Shown: one piece after another, positions 1-10,400 of the stretch
Layout of the letters: every line of letters begins with the position of its first letter
Numbering within the stretch: position 1 is the stretch's first letter
NCBI GenBank assembly: GCA_973895155.1
Contig: OZ316897.1
Location: 5,332,001 to 5,396,000, forward strand
DNA: 64,000 bases
Direction: 5' to 3'
DNA from: Marsupella aquatica
Lineage: Eukaryota > Marchantiophyta
Made by a program: the position numbers and the translations under genes
The notes under the pieces: generated by a model
Told to the model about the DNA's origin: nothing
The model's input: only the letters and a program-made list of their open reading frames with translations
Databases searched by the model: none

Positions 1-472
1 CCTGCTTGAATTGGCTTCGGAATAGATGGTAGCTCTTAGGCAATGGACCACCACCCGAATTGAGAGCTAGCTCAGGCCTGAGAGCTCTCTCTGCCTCCTT
101 TCGCCTCTGCTCCTCCAATTGCACTTTCTCAATTGCCCTAGCTTCTTTTCGAAGCTTTTTCTCTCGTTTTCTTGGAGACAGTGTCTCCTCTGCATCCCCC
201 TTGCCTCTCTTTGCCTCTTTCTTCCTCTTCTTTGCCTCCTTCTCACTTGCAATGCTTGCAGCAGCAGTCTTCTCTGCCTCACGCCGAGAGGCATCAATCA
301 GCGTTTGGAGGAGTGGGACTACTCTCTCTGCGTCCTCCACACTCAGCCCTGCCTTGGTCACAAAAATGTCCCTCATAACTTCATTGTATGGCTGGGACGG
401 TCCCCCTTGCTCTCCACCACCACCTGATCCCCCTTCGTCTCCCCCACCACCTGATCCCCCGCCCCCCTCCAT
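1..472 (-). CDS. Hypothetical coiled-coil protein, partial, runs off the window
   Basis: An open frame on the minus strand starts at an ATG at 472-470 and continues past the window edge, giving about 157 residues without a stop. It opens with a Gly/Glu-rich low-complexity stretch (about residues 1-30), then a short region beginning near QPYNEVMRDIF, then a long Lys/Arg/Glu/Ala-rich segment typical of a coiled coil (about residues 60-130). No enzymatic motif is visible and I do not recognise the family. The left end of the CACTA element that fills the next 14 kb is not in the window, so this could be an accessory CACTA gene transcribed divergently from the transposase. It could also be a host gene fragment. 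Overlapping open frames on the other strand are by-products of the low-complexity composition. Confidence 0.4.
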   Translation of the reverse strand, partial: MEGGGGSGGGGDEGGSGGGGEQGGPSQPYNEVMRDIFVTKAGLSVEDAERVVPLLQTLIDASRREAEKTAAASIASEKEAKKRKKEAKRGKGDAEETLSPRKREKKLRKEARAIEKVQLEEQRRKEAERALRPELALNSGGGPLPKSYHLFRSQFKQ

Positions 473-554
473 CTCTCCTCCTCCTTCAAGCTCTCCTCCT
501 TGATCCAGCTTCAAAAAAATTGAAAAACACCAAGTGTGAAACGGGGCCCGACGC

Positions 555-790
555 GCGGGTCTTCGCACCTGCATCGGTTCTTTTTTCCGAAACAAAACCT
601 GCTGCTTCCGATTCTTTCTGTTTCGGACTTTGCGAAACCAACGGTATCGGACACGCAATTGGACTTTCCGAAACTATCTGCTTTGGACCCCTCGTCCTTT
701 TCTTGTGGCCGTGTATTTACCAAGTGTGGCCCGTTTCCTATTGCATCGGACCCCTCATGAAGTTATATCGGATACCTCTTGGCTTTCCCA
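555..790. repeat. Clustered TATCGGA/TTTCGGA-type motifs inside the CACTA element
   Basis: Short motifs such as TATCGGACAC, TTTCGGACTTTGCG and TTTCCGAAAC recur every 20-40 bp. They resemble the subterminal repeats at the right end of the same element (13,620-14,120). In CACTA elements such repeats bind the element-encoded protein. Here they lie between the minus-strand coiled-coil frame (1-472) and the plus-strand genes, where a divergent promoter would be expected. The link to the right-end repeats is by eye only. Confidence 0.4.
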
Positions 791-1110
791 AAGGGGGTCC
801 AATATAATGTTTTGAATTTGGGTTGGGTATGGGATTGGAGGGTTTAGAGTATAATTTAGGATAAGGGCACATGGTTGGAGTTATTATTTGCTTTCATATT
901 TGAATCCGCGTTTTGTAGGGCTCTACATATGTGAACGGGACAGTGAACGTGTCATGCATGTAGAGGGACCTCTTGCAAGTTTCTTTGTTGCGGAGAACAA
1001 ATTTTGGGGTTTGTACCGGACTATGTAATTTTTTTGATAAGCTATGGTCTTGCATGCTTAATATATTGGGCTCTAATTAATGATGCAATTGTGTATAGAG
1101 TCTTGGTGTT

Positions 1111-1820
1111 TTAGGGGTGGTTGTGGTGATGGGAACTCAATACTATGATATGTAATATAGGATCAAGAAAATACTACAAGAAGTTTTTGTATGAACCATT
1201 TTCGGGTGAAAGCCTTTTGTTTCATTTCTTTATAGGGGATTATGGGTGTACGTAGAGGTTTTATTAGTATAACATTATACCTTTTGTTAGGATAATATTA
1301 AACCCCTTCATTAGGCTAATCTTTGTGTTTGGATTTGATGTGTAGTACCTTGCTTTTGGAGGGGTGGTTAACTTTTTTTGAGGGGGTAGGGAGGTTTCGA
1401 TTTTGGACAATGCACTATGCATGAAACCGTGCATCCAGGAGGTATGATGTCCTCTTGCAAGTTCCTTGCAAGTTTAGGGATGGTTGTGGTGATGGGAACT
1501 CAATACTATGATATATGATAGACAAAATACTACAAGAAGTTTTTGTACGAACCATTTCTTGGTGAAAGCTATTTGGATCATTTCTTTGGAGGGGTTTATG
1601 GGTTAGGGTTATCGGGTTTTACTAGGATAAGGTTACACCTTTTCTTAGGATAAGGTTCAACCTCCATATATTAGCTAGGCTAATGGTTGTGTTGGATTTG
1701 ATGCACAGTACCTTGCGTTTGGAGGGGTGGTTCAATGTTTGTGAGGGGGTAGATAGGTTTTGTTTTGGACAATGCACTATGCATAGTGTGAGACCGCGCA
1801 TCCAGGAGGTATGATGTCCC
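1111..1820. repeat. Direct duplication of about 345 bp in non-coding DNA
   Basis: Two diverged copies lie head to tail, about 1,111-1,453 and 1,474-1,820. Both contain the blocks GATGGGAACTCAATACTATG, ACTACAAGAAGTTTTTGTA and ACAATGCACTATGCAT, and both end near CATCCAGGAGGTATGATGTC. There is no open frame worth calling. The stretch 800-2,100 otherwise holds nothing I can identify and is probably the CACTA gene's 5' region. Confidence 0.6.
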
Positions 1821-3625
1821 CGCTTCACGAGCTGCATCATTTACACTTAATTTGTATGTTGGAATTTTTTTATATGTGGTGTGTTCTTCCTACACTCTTT
1901 CGCACTTACAGATTATGTATGCTCATTAGCAAAATGCTCACCCATATATGCAGAGATTTTGGATGTCCCACACCTTGTGTGTAGAAAATACGACACAGTA
2001 GGCTGGCAAAGCGCGGGTATCATTGAGGTACAACAGGACTTTTGTATCTCATGCATTAATTAATTCTATTTTGATACTCCAACACTTGTCTTCTTTTATG
2101 CAGCTTACATGAATTCAGAGTGTACTTCATGCATGCAGATGTCTACTTCTGATAGTTCCACATCAGATTCAGACTCAGACACAAGCTCGTCTGAGGGGGA
2201 GGTTCCTCCACCCCCTCCTCCAGATCATCCTCGTGCTCCACTAGGACCCATACCTTGCTAGTGTGTGAGATGTAAGGGACTTGTGGTTCGACATGCGTGG
2301 GAGACTTGTGAGCACATCGAGAACTATGGCCGCCATGAGGGTGATATGCCAGGGTATTTGCCTAGCCAGGTACAGATATGTTTATGTCCCCTATTCATTC
2401 CATATATGCATTCCAATTTAGGGTATTGCTTAATTATCTTGCATTTACATCCTGGCACTACTTAATTTATTGATTTGTGTAAAACCATTGTACGTGTGTT
2501 GAAATAGGTGCCTCGTAGGCCCCCACCTCCTTTGGTTCCTGAAGTTGTGTGGTTGGAAGGGTTTCTAGCAAGGGCCAGGGACTTGCTTGTAGTTCCTCCT
2601 GCCCAGATGCCTCTTAGCCCACCTGCTCCTATCCCCACTCCCGTGCCCACACATGAGCATGTAGAGGGGGAACCGGTCTCTCGGCCCGAGGTTGTGACTA
2701 CTAGGGTCCTACGTACACGACCACGATCTGGTAGACGTAGACGGCAGTATGGGCTACTGGACCAGGTAGACAGACGAGAGGAGGTGTTAGGTACTAGTGA
2801 TTGACCAGCCGGTAACGTAGATTATATTTGCGTTGAGGGCAGGTTTGGACTATCCTATCTCACTGGTAGGGCTGCCGAAGTTTTGAAGGACTTTTCTCCA
2901 AGTCTCTTCAAATTTCCAGATTTTATTCCTATAGATGAACCAGTTCAAATATGGGGTCGCCCTTGGATAGTGAAGGCATCCTCTATTGGTCCTGATATAG
3001 GATATGGTCTTTTTGCTTTGGAGGATATTGTGGTCCCTCCAAAGCCATGGAGACGTGGTTATGATGGAGAGTTGTGACACGGGTAACATGTCACTTAACC
3101 GAACCCAGGTCATAGATTAGGTATTATACGGATGTTAGGACCGTAGCCGTAGCGTAGAATAGCACGTATAGCCGTCTGTTGCCATTATGAATAGATTAGG
3201 AGTAGGTTAAGATGACCAAATGATTACGAGTTCAAGAAGAGGATTATTACGCGCGACCGAGGTACGGTGGCGGCAGCGGAGTAAAAATCAGTTAGAAGAA
3301 TCATGCTTGGACCGAGGTGCCGACTTCAACTCATTATCAATGACCCAAACGGCCTGGCCTTCTCACGCTCGGGCTCATCCTGGCACCCCCATAAGAGAGG
3401 AGCCGATGGCGCTGCGGGCCATTTGCTCATTTCCACCTTTTTGGAATTTGTAGACGTTGCCATCCACTCGCCTTTCTGATCGAATCAAGTCGACCTTTAC
3501 AAGGAGATTATCGAGGGATAAGAGCGGAATGTGGCAAGATTTAGTCAAGATGAGAGAGGCCTCCACGAGAAAAAGGACCAACCGGGTGGGAACGTGGACT
3601 CAACGAACCGGACTATGAGGTTAGT

Positions 3626-5941
3626 ATGACCCTTACAGCCTTGGGATTCTGGACCTTGTTTGGCAAGGTAGGTGCTAAGTTCTCCAAGACTTACTGGTAC
3701 TCTTGTCCCGAGAAAGCCGCTTACGAACGAAGATACGCGAAGCTGGTGACCAAGGTAGCACTGGTTAATTGCGAAAGGACAGCCATCACCAGGGATTCCA
3801 GCTACAATGAGCTGCGAGACTACATCACCAAACTATATCTCAGCGAGGAAGGGCTTAGATCGGTAGCAGAGGCGATTCTTGAAGTCCCAACGAAGTTCTT
3901 TAAGCTGAAGGGCAGCCAGCGGCTTACTCAAGCGGAGTTTGACAAGATTCCGGGGTACCTAGACCAGCAGATCGCAGCCGAAAAGCGTCAAGAAGACATC
4001 AGCAGACAACGGGAAGCGGCGCGTAATCTTATGTTCCTCGGGGAAAGCTCCAACGCCTTCAACTAGGATATGGCTACCCTGATACCACTAGTGCCTCAGC
4101 CGATGACCATCGGCGTACCGCCGAACCGGTCCCAAGTCCGTCCAGTGATCAACATAGAGTGTTCTTCAGGTTCCGAGCGAGCTAGTCCGCAACTTGAACA
4201 ACGTTCTCGTAAGCGGCCAAGGACGACGACGGCCCCCAAATCAACAACGCGAACCAACGCCACGCCTGCACCTACCCCGGCAAACCCCCCGGCCAACCAG
4301 AACCGACGGCCCCCGGATAACCCGAAATCCAACTTATTACAGGTAATCCGCATCCCCGAAGTAGTCTGGATTGCGATCAAGAAACTCGAACACGTGGACT
4401 ATCTCAAGGAGCATCAGTTGGAGCAGTTCGCTTACTTGCTATGGAGGCCGTGCGCCACCGGGCCAAAGGAGATTTGTGAGTTCATCTCCAAGTTCGACAC
4501 TAACGCATCGACCACCAAGGTTTTGGGGCAGGCCTTATCACTCACGGAGCATCGGTTAACGCAAATCTTCTGCCTGCCAACCGGGCCGGTGCCGGTTGAA
4601 CTTCGAATTCGGGATAAGGAGTATACAGTGCGGCACTTCAAACCCGAGGGTAAGACGGACAACGGATACAAGCAGGGGTCGTGCACCAACTTAATCTGCA
4701 TGGAGCGGCTTAACTTCATACGGACTACCCTACACATGATTGAGCCACGATCCGAGATTTCCCTCTGCACGATCGTGCAGGTGAAACAGTACAAACGGCG
4801 GAACTGGGCCCAATTCTTCTACCGAAGATTCTCGAGGGAGCTGAAGCGGGCTCAGGGTGGTATGGCTATTGGGGGGAAGACTTACTTGGGAAGCCATATC
4901 GCCATTATCCTCGCCTGGTACAAGGCACGGCGGGAGGCCAGAGGAAAGAATATGGCCACCTCAGCCCCAACTAATGTCACCCCCGCCCCAGAGGAGGCAA
5001 CCCCGAGCGCGCAAACTACCGTCCCTCGGGCAAACCCCGAGCCGGAAGCCCCGACTAATACTCCGCCACCTCCTCCTATGGAAATTCTGCCGCCCCCTTC
5101 CATCGAGCCTCCGCTACCCGCAATACAACCACCCCCAATCCCTCCACCACCTGAAGAAACCTTCCCCTCCCCAGCGCAGACTACGGAGGAGCTCATTGCC
5201 CCGCCCGAGGAACCACCGGTACCCGAGAGGATGGAGGACTACCAAGTAGCCCCGGGGACCATGGCCTACGACCTGGTCCAAAAGTTTAGCCAAACTATGT
5301 CTAGGGAGCTGGCGACGTACATCGGACAACAAGTCTCGGCGTACTTTCAACCAGCCTTCTTCATGTTAGAGCACCAACCACGGATCGTAAGCCGCTTGGA
5401 AGAAGAACTCATGGCGAAGGGGAATGAGATTGGGCGCCTCCAGATGCTGGTAGAGCACCTCGAAGAGGAGGCCACTACCCGCCGTGAGGAGTTAGTCTGC
5501 ACCGTCGAACAGAGGGACGGACTAACCCAGGAGTTAAGCGGAGCGCAAGCAGATCTCAAGAAGCTGGATGACACCGTGCTTCAATTATGCTCAGCATCTT
5601 CAGCTCGGGTTACCAGCCTGACCGACCTCAACAAACAATTCCTGCAGGCAGCGTAGCAGGTGGCGAGTCTCTCTGCCGAACGAGACAAATTGCTGGCGCA
5701 GGACCAGATCCATCGCGACTCCATTAACCAGCTCAACCTGGAGGTAGCGCGGCTCCAGACAGAGGCAGATGAAGCTGAAAATGAGGCGGAGGAGGCGGTG
5801 CGGGACAACAAGGCCTTGCAGGACCGCGTTACCCTGCTCGTCCTCCAGCGGGGAAAACCTGGGCCCACCTCTGATCAAGGCGGCTCGAGGTCTCGCCCCG
5901 ACAAGGGGACCAGCCCTGGTCCAACCACAGCACACACGTAA
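3626..5941 (+). pseudogene. Gag-like or unknown protein with Pro-rich linker and coiled coil
   Basis: A single reading frame runs from 3,626 to 5,941 and is interrupted only by TAG at 4,064 and TAG at 5,654. In order it has a basic N-terminal segment, a Ser/Arg/Thr/Pro-rich linker, a globular segment (about 4,340-4,950) containing HQLEQFAYLLWRP and FFYRRFSRELK, a long Pro-rich linker (about 4,960-5,230), and a coiled coil from about 5,390 that continues past the second TAG. Both stops could be CAG-to-TAG changes, or the frame may be split naturally. I recognise no catalytic motif. The pattern of globular N-half, Pro-rich hinge and coiled coil is like structural proteins of plant non-autonomous LTR elements, but that is inference from context. 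Confidence 0.45.
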
Positions 5942-6931
5942 GGGGTAGTTAGCGAAGGGTGGAAGCAGGCGCCGCGCAAGGCAGTTAAGTCAGCGACATC
6001 TTTTGGTTAGGCGTAACGACAGAATGGCTGTCATTAGGCGCCGATTAGCGGCAGTAGGAAGAATTAGGGCCGGATCAGTTAGGATCAGCCAACGTAGGAT
6101 GGAGTCCATCAACGGACTTGATTTTTGTCAGTAGACTTGGCCATTGCCATTCCGGTCGGCACCCTTGTCGTCAACGGTCAACCAGTCAGTGCGGCACGGC
6201 CAGTTAGTCAGAGGGTAGTTAGTCAGTAGGTAGTATCCCGGAAGGTAGTATCCTCCGGTTCTCTTCCGCGATTGTAGTATTTAGGCTTCCCCTTCCGCCA
6301 TGGAGGGGGGAGAAGGCTTAGTACGTTATCTCAGCAGAAGAAAGGTGAGGCACGGGGAGTCCCGGCCTGAGCAGGGTCAGAGCGCACTAAGGAGTGAGAG
6401 CCAGAGTCGAGCTTGCTGGGCAAGTGCAAGGCGGGGCTTCGTAGAGACTGGGCATCGACTGCCGTTGGGCCTGCTAACCCCCTTTGAAGTCGAGTCAACC
6501 ATGTAAACTGATGCTTCGCTGAGTAAATGTAGTCTTTTCCCTCTAATGTTTTTGCAAGTAACTGGTGTTGTGAGTATGCTTTGTCTAGGCAAAGGCACCA
6601 TTTTAAGGGACGTACCGGGTGCGGACTAATGGTAGGGATTGCCACCCATTGTATGTCACAAGGTTCTTTCGTGTCGATGGCTTGAAAAGCCCCAAGCCGG
6701 GAGTTAGTCCTAGTCACTAACTGAGGGAGGATTCCAGCGGTGGAAGATAAAAGATACCTATGACTAGTACAAATTGCTTAAGCTTTATACCAGTAAGTAT
6801 ATCGGCTTAGCCCGACTTAGGGCTAATCGGGGCCACTACACACCTCCTTGCCCGAACCCTCACCCCTACTGGTGGTCGAGGTCACGCCATGGCACTAAAC
6901 TGGATTTAAGGCCCAGGTTAGGGACACGACA
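5942..6931. other. Non-coding 3' part of the 3.86-kb insertion
   Basis: This 1-kb stretch holds no credible gene. It contains short repeated phrases (several GTTAGTCAG and GGAAGGTAGTATCC units around 6,200-6,260) and ends at the insertion boundary. It may include an LTR, but no matching copy is visible at the 5' end of the insert. Confidence 0.4.
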
Positions 6932-7463
6932 AGAGCACCTCTTTCCTTACATTGGGGCTGTATATAACTCCAAGAGTTGGAATATTTTGTTGCATCAACA
7001 CCCAAGTTGGGGGGTGTATGCATTGAGGATGGACTCAGACCCGGATGAGGTCTTCACTAGGCCGTGGCATTGCCGGATGATTGATGGTGACCCTATTCGA
7101 AACGGTAATTTAGCAGGGTACATCAATAGTACCACAGGTAGAGATAGAGGTTTGGAGGCTAATGTAGAGTGGATTCAAATGTTTGGTCCACCTAGACATC
7201 CATATTTTGTGAAACATATGGACGACCATATCATGACAGTAGCTGTTAGGACCATTAGAGCTAGTGAGGAGTTATTGTGTGAGTATGAGTGGGATGCACC
7301 AAAATTGTCCTTGCATTGTCGTCCATGATAGTTTCTTGGACTTACATACATGTATATATATATGTCAGTTTATTTTACATGTTTACATGAGAATGATGTT
7401 GTTCAGCAGTGCATGTGTTGATGAGATTAATTAATTGATGTTGTATGATAGAATCAATATGTA

Positions 7464-10400
7464 ATGCCTGATATTGGGGTAATATCACGAGCTATGCGAC
7501 AACACCTTGTTGAGGCCATGGTGGCCAACCGTGGGCATGAACCGCAAAGGCAAGAGGATGGGGTACGACATGATGGTGATGATCCTATCCAAGACCATCT
7601 TGATCAGGAGAGGGCCATGGATGAGCTCATGGACCAATTCTATGATGATCACGATGACATTGGTTTGGAGGACATTGGTTCAACCCATGAAAGGACTAGT
7701 CATCCACATCCTTCTAGGGGGTCCCAAGACAAGCAATGGGAGGAGGCGCAACATCATGCCCGTACTCGCATATTCGAGGGGAGTAGGTTATCTCGGCTCT
7801 CATCAATAATGTTGTTGCTCAACTTCCAGCAAAGACATGGGGCAAGCAATCTACTTTTGGATGATGTTTTCCGTACCTTGCATGATCGTATTTTGCCAGT
7901 AGGCAATGCATTGCCAGCCTCTTGGAAAGAGGCTAAACAGGTGTTGAGGTCCATTGGCCTGAAGTATGAGGTGATACATGCATGTGTGGATGATTGCATT
8001 CTTTTTAGGGGTGAGCATGAAATGCCACTACATGTCCTAAATGTAAGAAGCCACGGTACGGTGATGACATGTTGACGGGGAAGGTACCACAAAAGGTTAT
8101 GAGGTACTTTCCTCTTATCCCTCGATTGCGACATCAATTCTGATGTGCAGAGTTGGCTGAGATGATGGTATGGCACTCACAAAATTGTTCTGATATGGCT
8201 ATACCCTCTAGTGCCATGCGGATGATGGTTGACTCTCATGCCAATCGATTTGTAGAGGATAGATGGGGAGAGTTCAAAATTGACCCACGACATGTTTGAC
8301 TAGGCTTGGCAGCAGACGGTATCAGCCCTTTTGCATTGACAGGAAAAGCCAAACCATATTCGGTGTGGCCAGTAGTGTTGACAAACTACAACATCCCTCC
8401 TTGGATGGCCATGAAGAAAGGTCACCTACTACTCTCCATGATTATTCCGGGTCCTAAGCAAGTTAAAAAGATTGATGTGTACTTGCAGCCATTGATTGAT
8501 GAGTTGATACAACTGTGGAGAGGAGTGGATTGTTATGATGGACGTCACAACACAGGAGGTTTATCCCGCATATTTACTCTAAAGGCCATCCTTATGTGGA
8601 CCATGCATGATTTACCAGGTATGGTAAACCCTTATTTCCTCTAGTACCTAAACCTTGTATTTAATTGCAATTATGCAGATTTTTTCCTTGATGAACCTTA
8701 TTTTATGAATGTGTTTTCTATGCACTGGGCAGGGTTTGGATATGTTTCTGGATTGCAAACATCAGGCTATCGAGCTTGCTCTACATGTGGACCCGATTTG
8801 GAGGGGGTGGCCAGGCCCAAGTCAAGTACTCTGCAAAAAATTGTTTACATTGGTCATACTAAATATCTTCCACCAGACCATCCTTGGAGGAGTGATCCAT
8901 TCCTTTATGATACTGATGAGGGCCAACCTGATATTTGTCCTCAACCTCAGCGGAAGGATCCAGCATATTGGAGAGAGGTATGGGGGAGAATTCAGGATCC
9001 GAGTGATCCATTACCATTATTCAGATGTGGCATGACCCGTTTGTCTGCATTGTCACAATTGCCATATTGGTCAGATATGCCCATTAATCACTTGTTAGAC
9101 CCTATGCACATTGAGGGGAATGTGGGGAAATCATTGATTCGCCATCTATATGGGGAGAAAAATAACAATTGGAGAGAAAGTTGTGAGGAGATGGGGATGC
9201 ATGGTCTTTTGGGTTTTTGGCCATCTTTGGACCCCCCTGGTGCTCCCCCTAGCATCCATCCTCCTTGGGTTTTGACAAGGGCAGAGCGCATTGAGTTTCA
9301 CAGACGTATTGGGTTGATGAGGTTTCCCATAGGTTATGGTACCAATCTTTGGAAGGCATTTGGGGGGGAGGATTCTCCAAAATGGCCATCTTTCTTGAAG
9401 ACACATGATTATCATCGGTTGCTTGAACATGTTCTTCCAGTTGCTATTATTGGATTGGGTAGTGAGGAACTTCGTGATGCCCTTTGGTCATTGGGTAAGC
9501 TCTTAAGATGGGTATGTCAAAAGGAGGTACAGGAGGATGACATTGCTGCTATGGAGATATTTGGAGTAGAGGTTGTCTCCAAGTTGGAGAAGGCACTCCC
9601 TCCCTCATTCTTTGATGGTCAGGTTCATTTCCTCATACATTTAGTGCGCGAGGTTGCAATTGCAGGCCCAGTACATTGTCGATGGATGTATTGGGTAGAG
9701 CGTTATATGGGGGTGATGAAGTCATATGTCTTTAATCGCGCTGTCGTTGGGATGGATAATAGAGGTAAGGAAGTGAAGGCCTTTTTCTCGAGTTGGAAAT
9801 ATTTGGTGAAGGGATTCAGTTTAGGAGTGAGTTTTGTTGTGTTGGAGAAAGTTCAAAAAGACAAAAGAGGAATAAACAAGTGAAAGCTGAAGCTTAGACT
9901 TAAGGAAAAAGAGACAATTATTGTGGTTGAGACACATGGCATCCTGTGAGCACATTTCATAAGGGTCAGATTCAAAGTGAGACGCGAAGAGGAGGATCGG
10001 GAGGAAAATAACGGTCGATCAAAGAAGGAAGTTAGAGAGGAAGTTCGCGTGGAGAAAAAGAGGAAGGAAGTCGAGTGTGGTGTGCTCGATGGGCGGCAGG
10101 ATTTTTTTGGAGTGAAAAAGTAACTTGGAAGAAGAGGGCGATGGTGAGGTTTTTGATGAGCAAAGGAAAAGGGCCGAGCTGTCGATCGTTGAGGCTGTTG
10201 AAAGACGTTTTGGAATGCTTAGAAGCTTGAGACATGGATGAGTGAGATTCAGCCGAAAGGGAATGTTGTTGTGTGTGTGGAGGTCTTGGGATTTACGAGA
10301 AGCAGAAGACGTTGGAGTGGACTTCGGGGAGAGAAGTCGATGGAAGTGACCGCGTGCTATGGGGTTCAGGAGAAAGGAACGGGCGAGTTGATTGGTGTGG

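Larger units (their letters stand above)
3073..6931 (+). mobile_element. 3.86-kb insertion of LTR-retrotransposon-like type inside the SET gene
   Basis: The insert begins TGTGACACGGG and ends GGACACGACA, so it has TG...CA ends. It is flanked by AGAGT (3,068-3,072) and AGAGC (6,932-6,936), a 5-bp target duplication differing by one C/T transition. Removing it rejoins the SET-domain frame exactly (GAG then CAC). It carries one gag-like coding region (3,626-5,941) but no recognisable protease, reverse transcriptase or integrase. I could not find a matched pair of LTRs by eye, so a non-autonomous LARD-like element is the best guess. The GC content is higher than in the surrounding CACTA DNA. Confidence 0.6.
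2109..7328 (+). pseudogene. CACTA-encoded SET-domain protein, split by an insertion
   Basis: Proposed coding parts are 2,109-2,369, 2,508-3,071 and 6,936-7,328. The first two are separated by an intron (CAG|GTACAG at 2,370, acceptor AATAG at 2,507; phase 0). The N-terminus has a Ser/Asp-rich and Pro-rich leader and a Cys motif (CVRCKG) like that at the start of the second CACTA in this window. A Pro/Arg-rich linker and a SET-like domain follow. The SET signs are GYGLFALEDI before the insertion and LFPYIGAVYN, GNLAGYINST and ASEELLCEYEW after it. These correspond to the G-x-G start, the usual NHSC region (here changed to INST) and the C-terminal GEEL..Y motif. The frame is broken by TAG at 2,259 and TGA at 2,802, both explicable as C-to-T changes, and by the 3.9-kb insertion. 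SET domains methylate lysines, usually on histones. The altered NHSC motif makes activity uncertain. Confidence 0.6.

Noticed and set aside
388-807. Plus-strand frame of 139 residues
   Set aside because: Overlaps the Gly/Pro-rich minus-strand frame and the subterminal-like repeats; low-complexity artefact.
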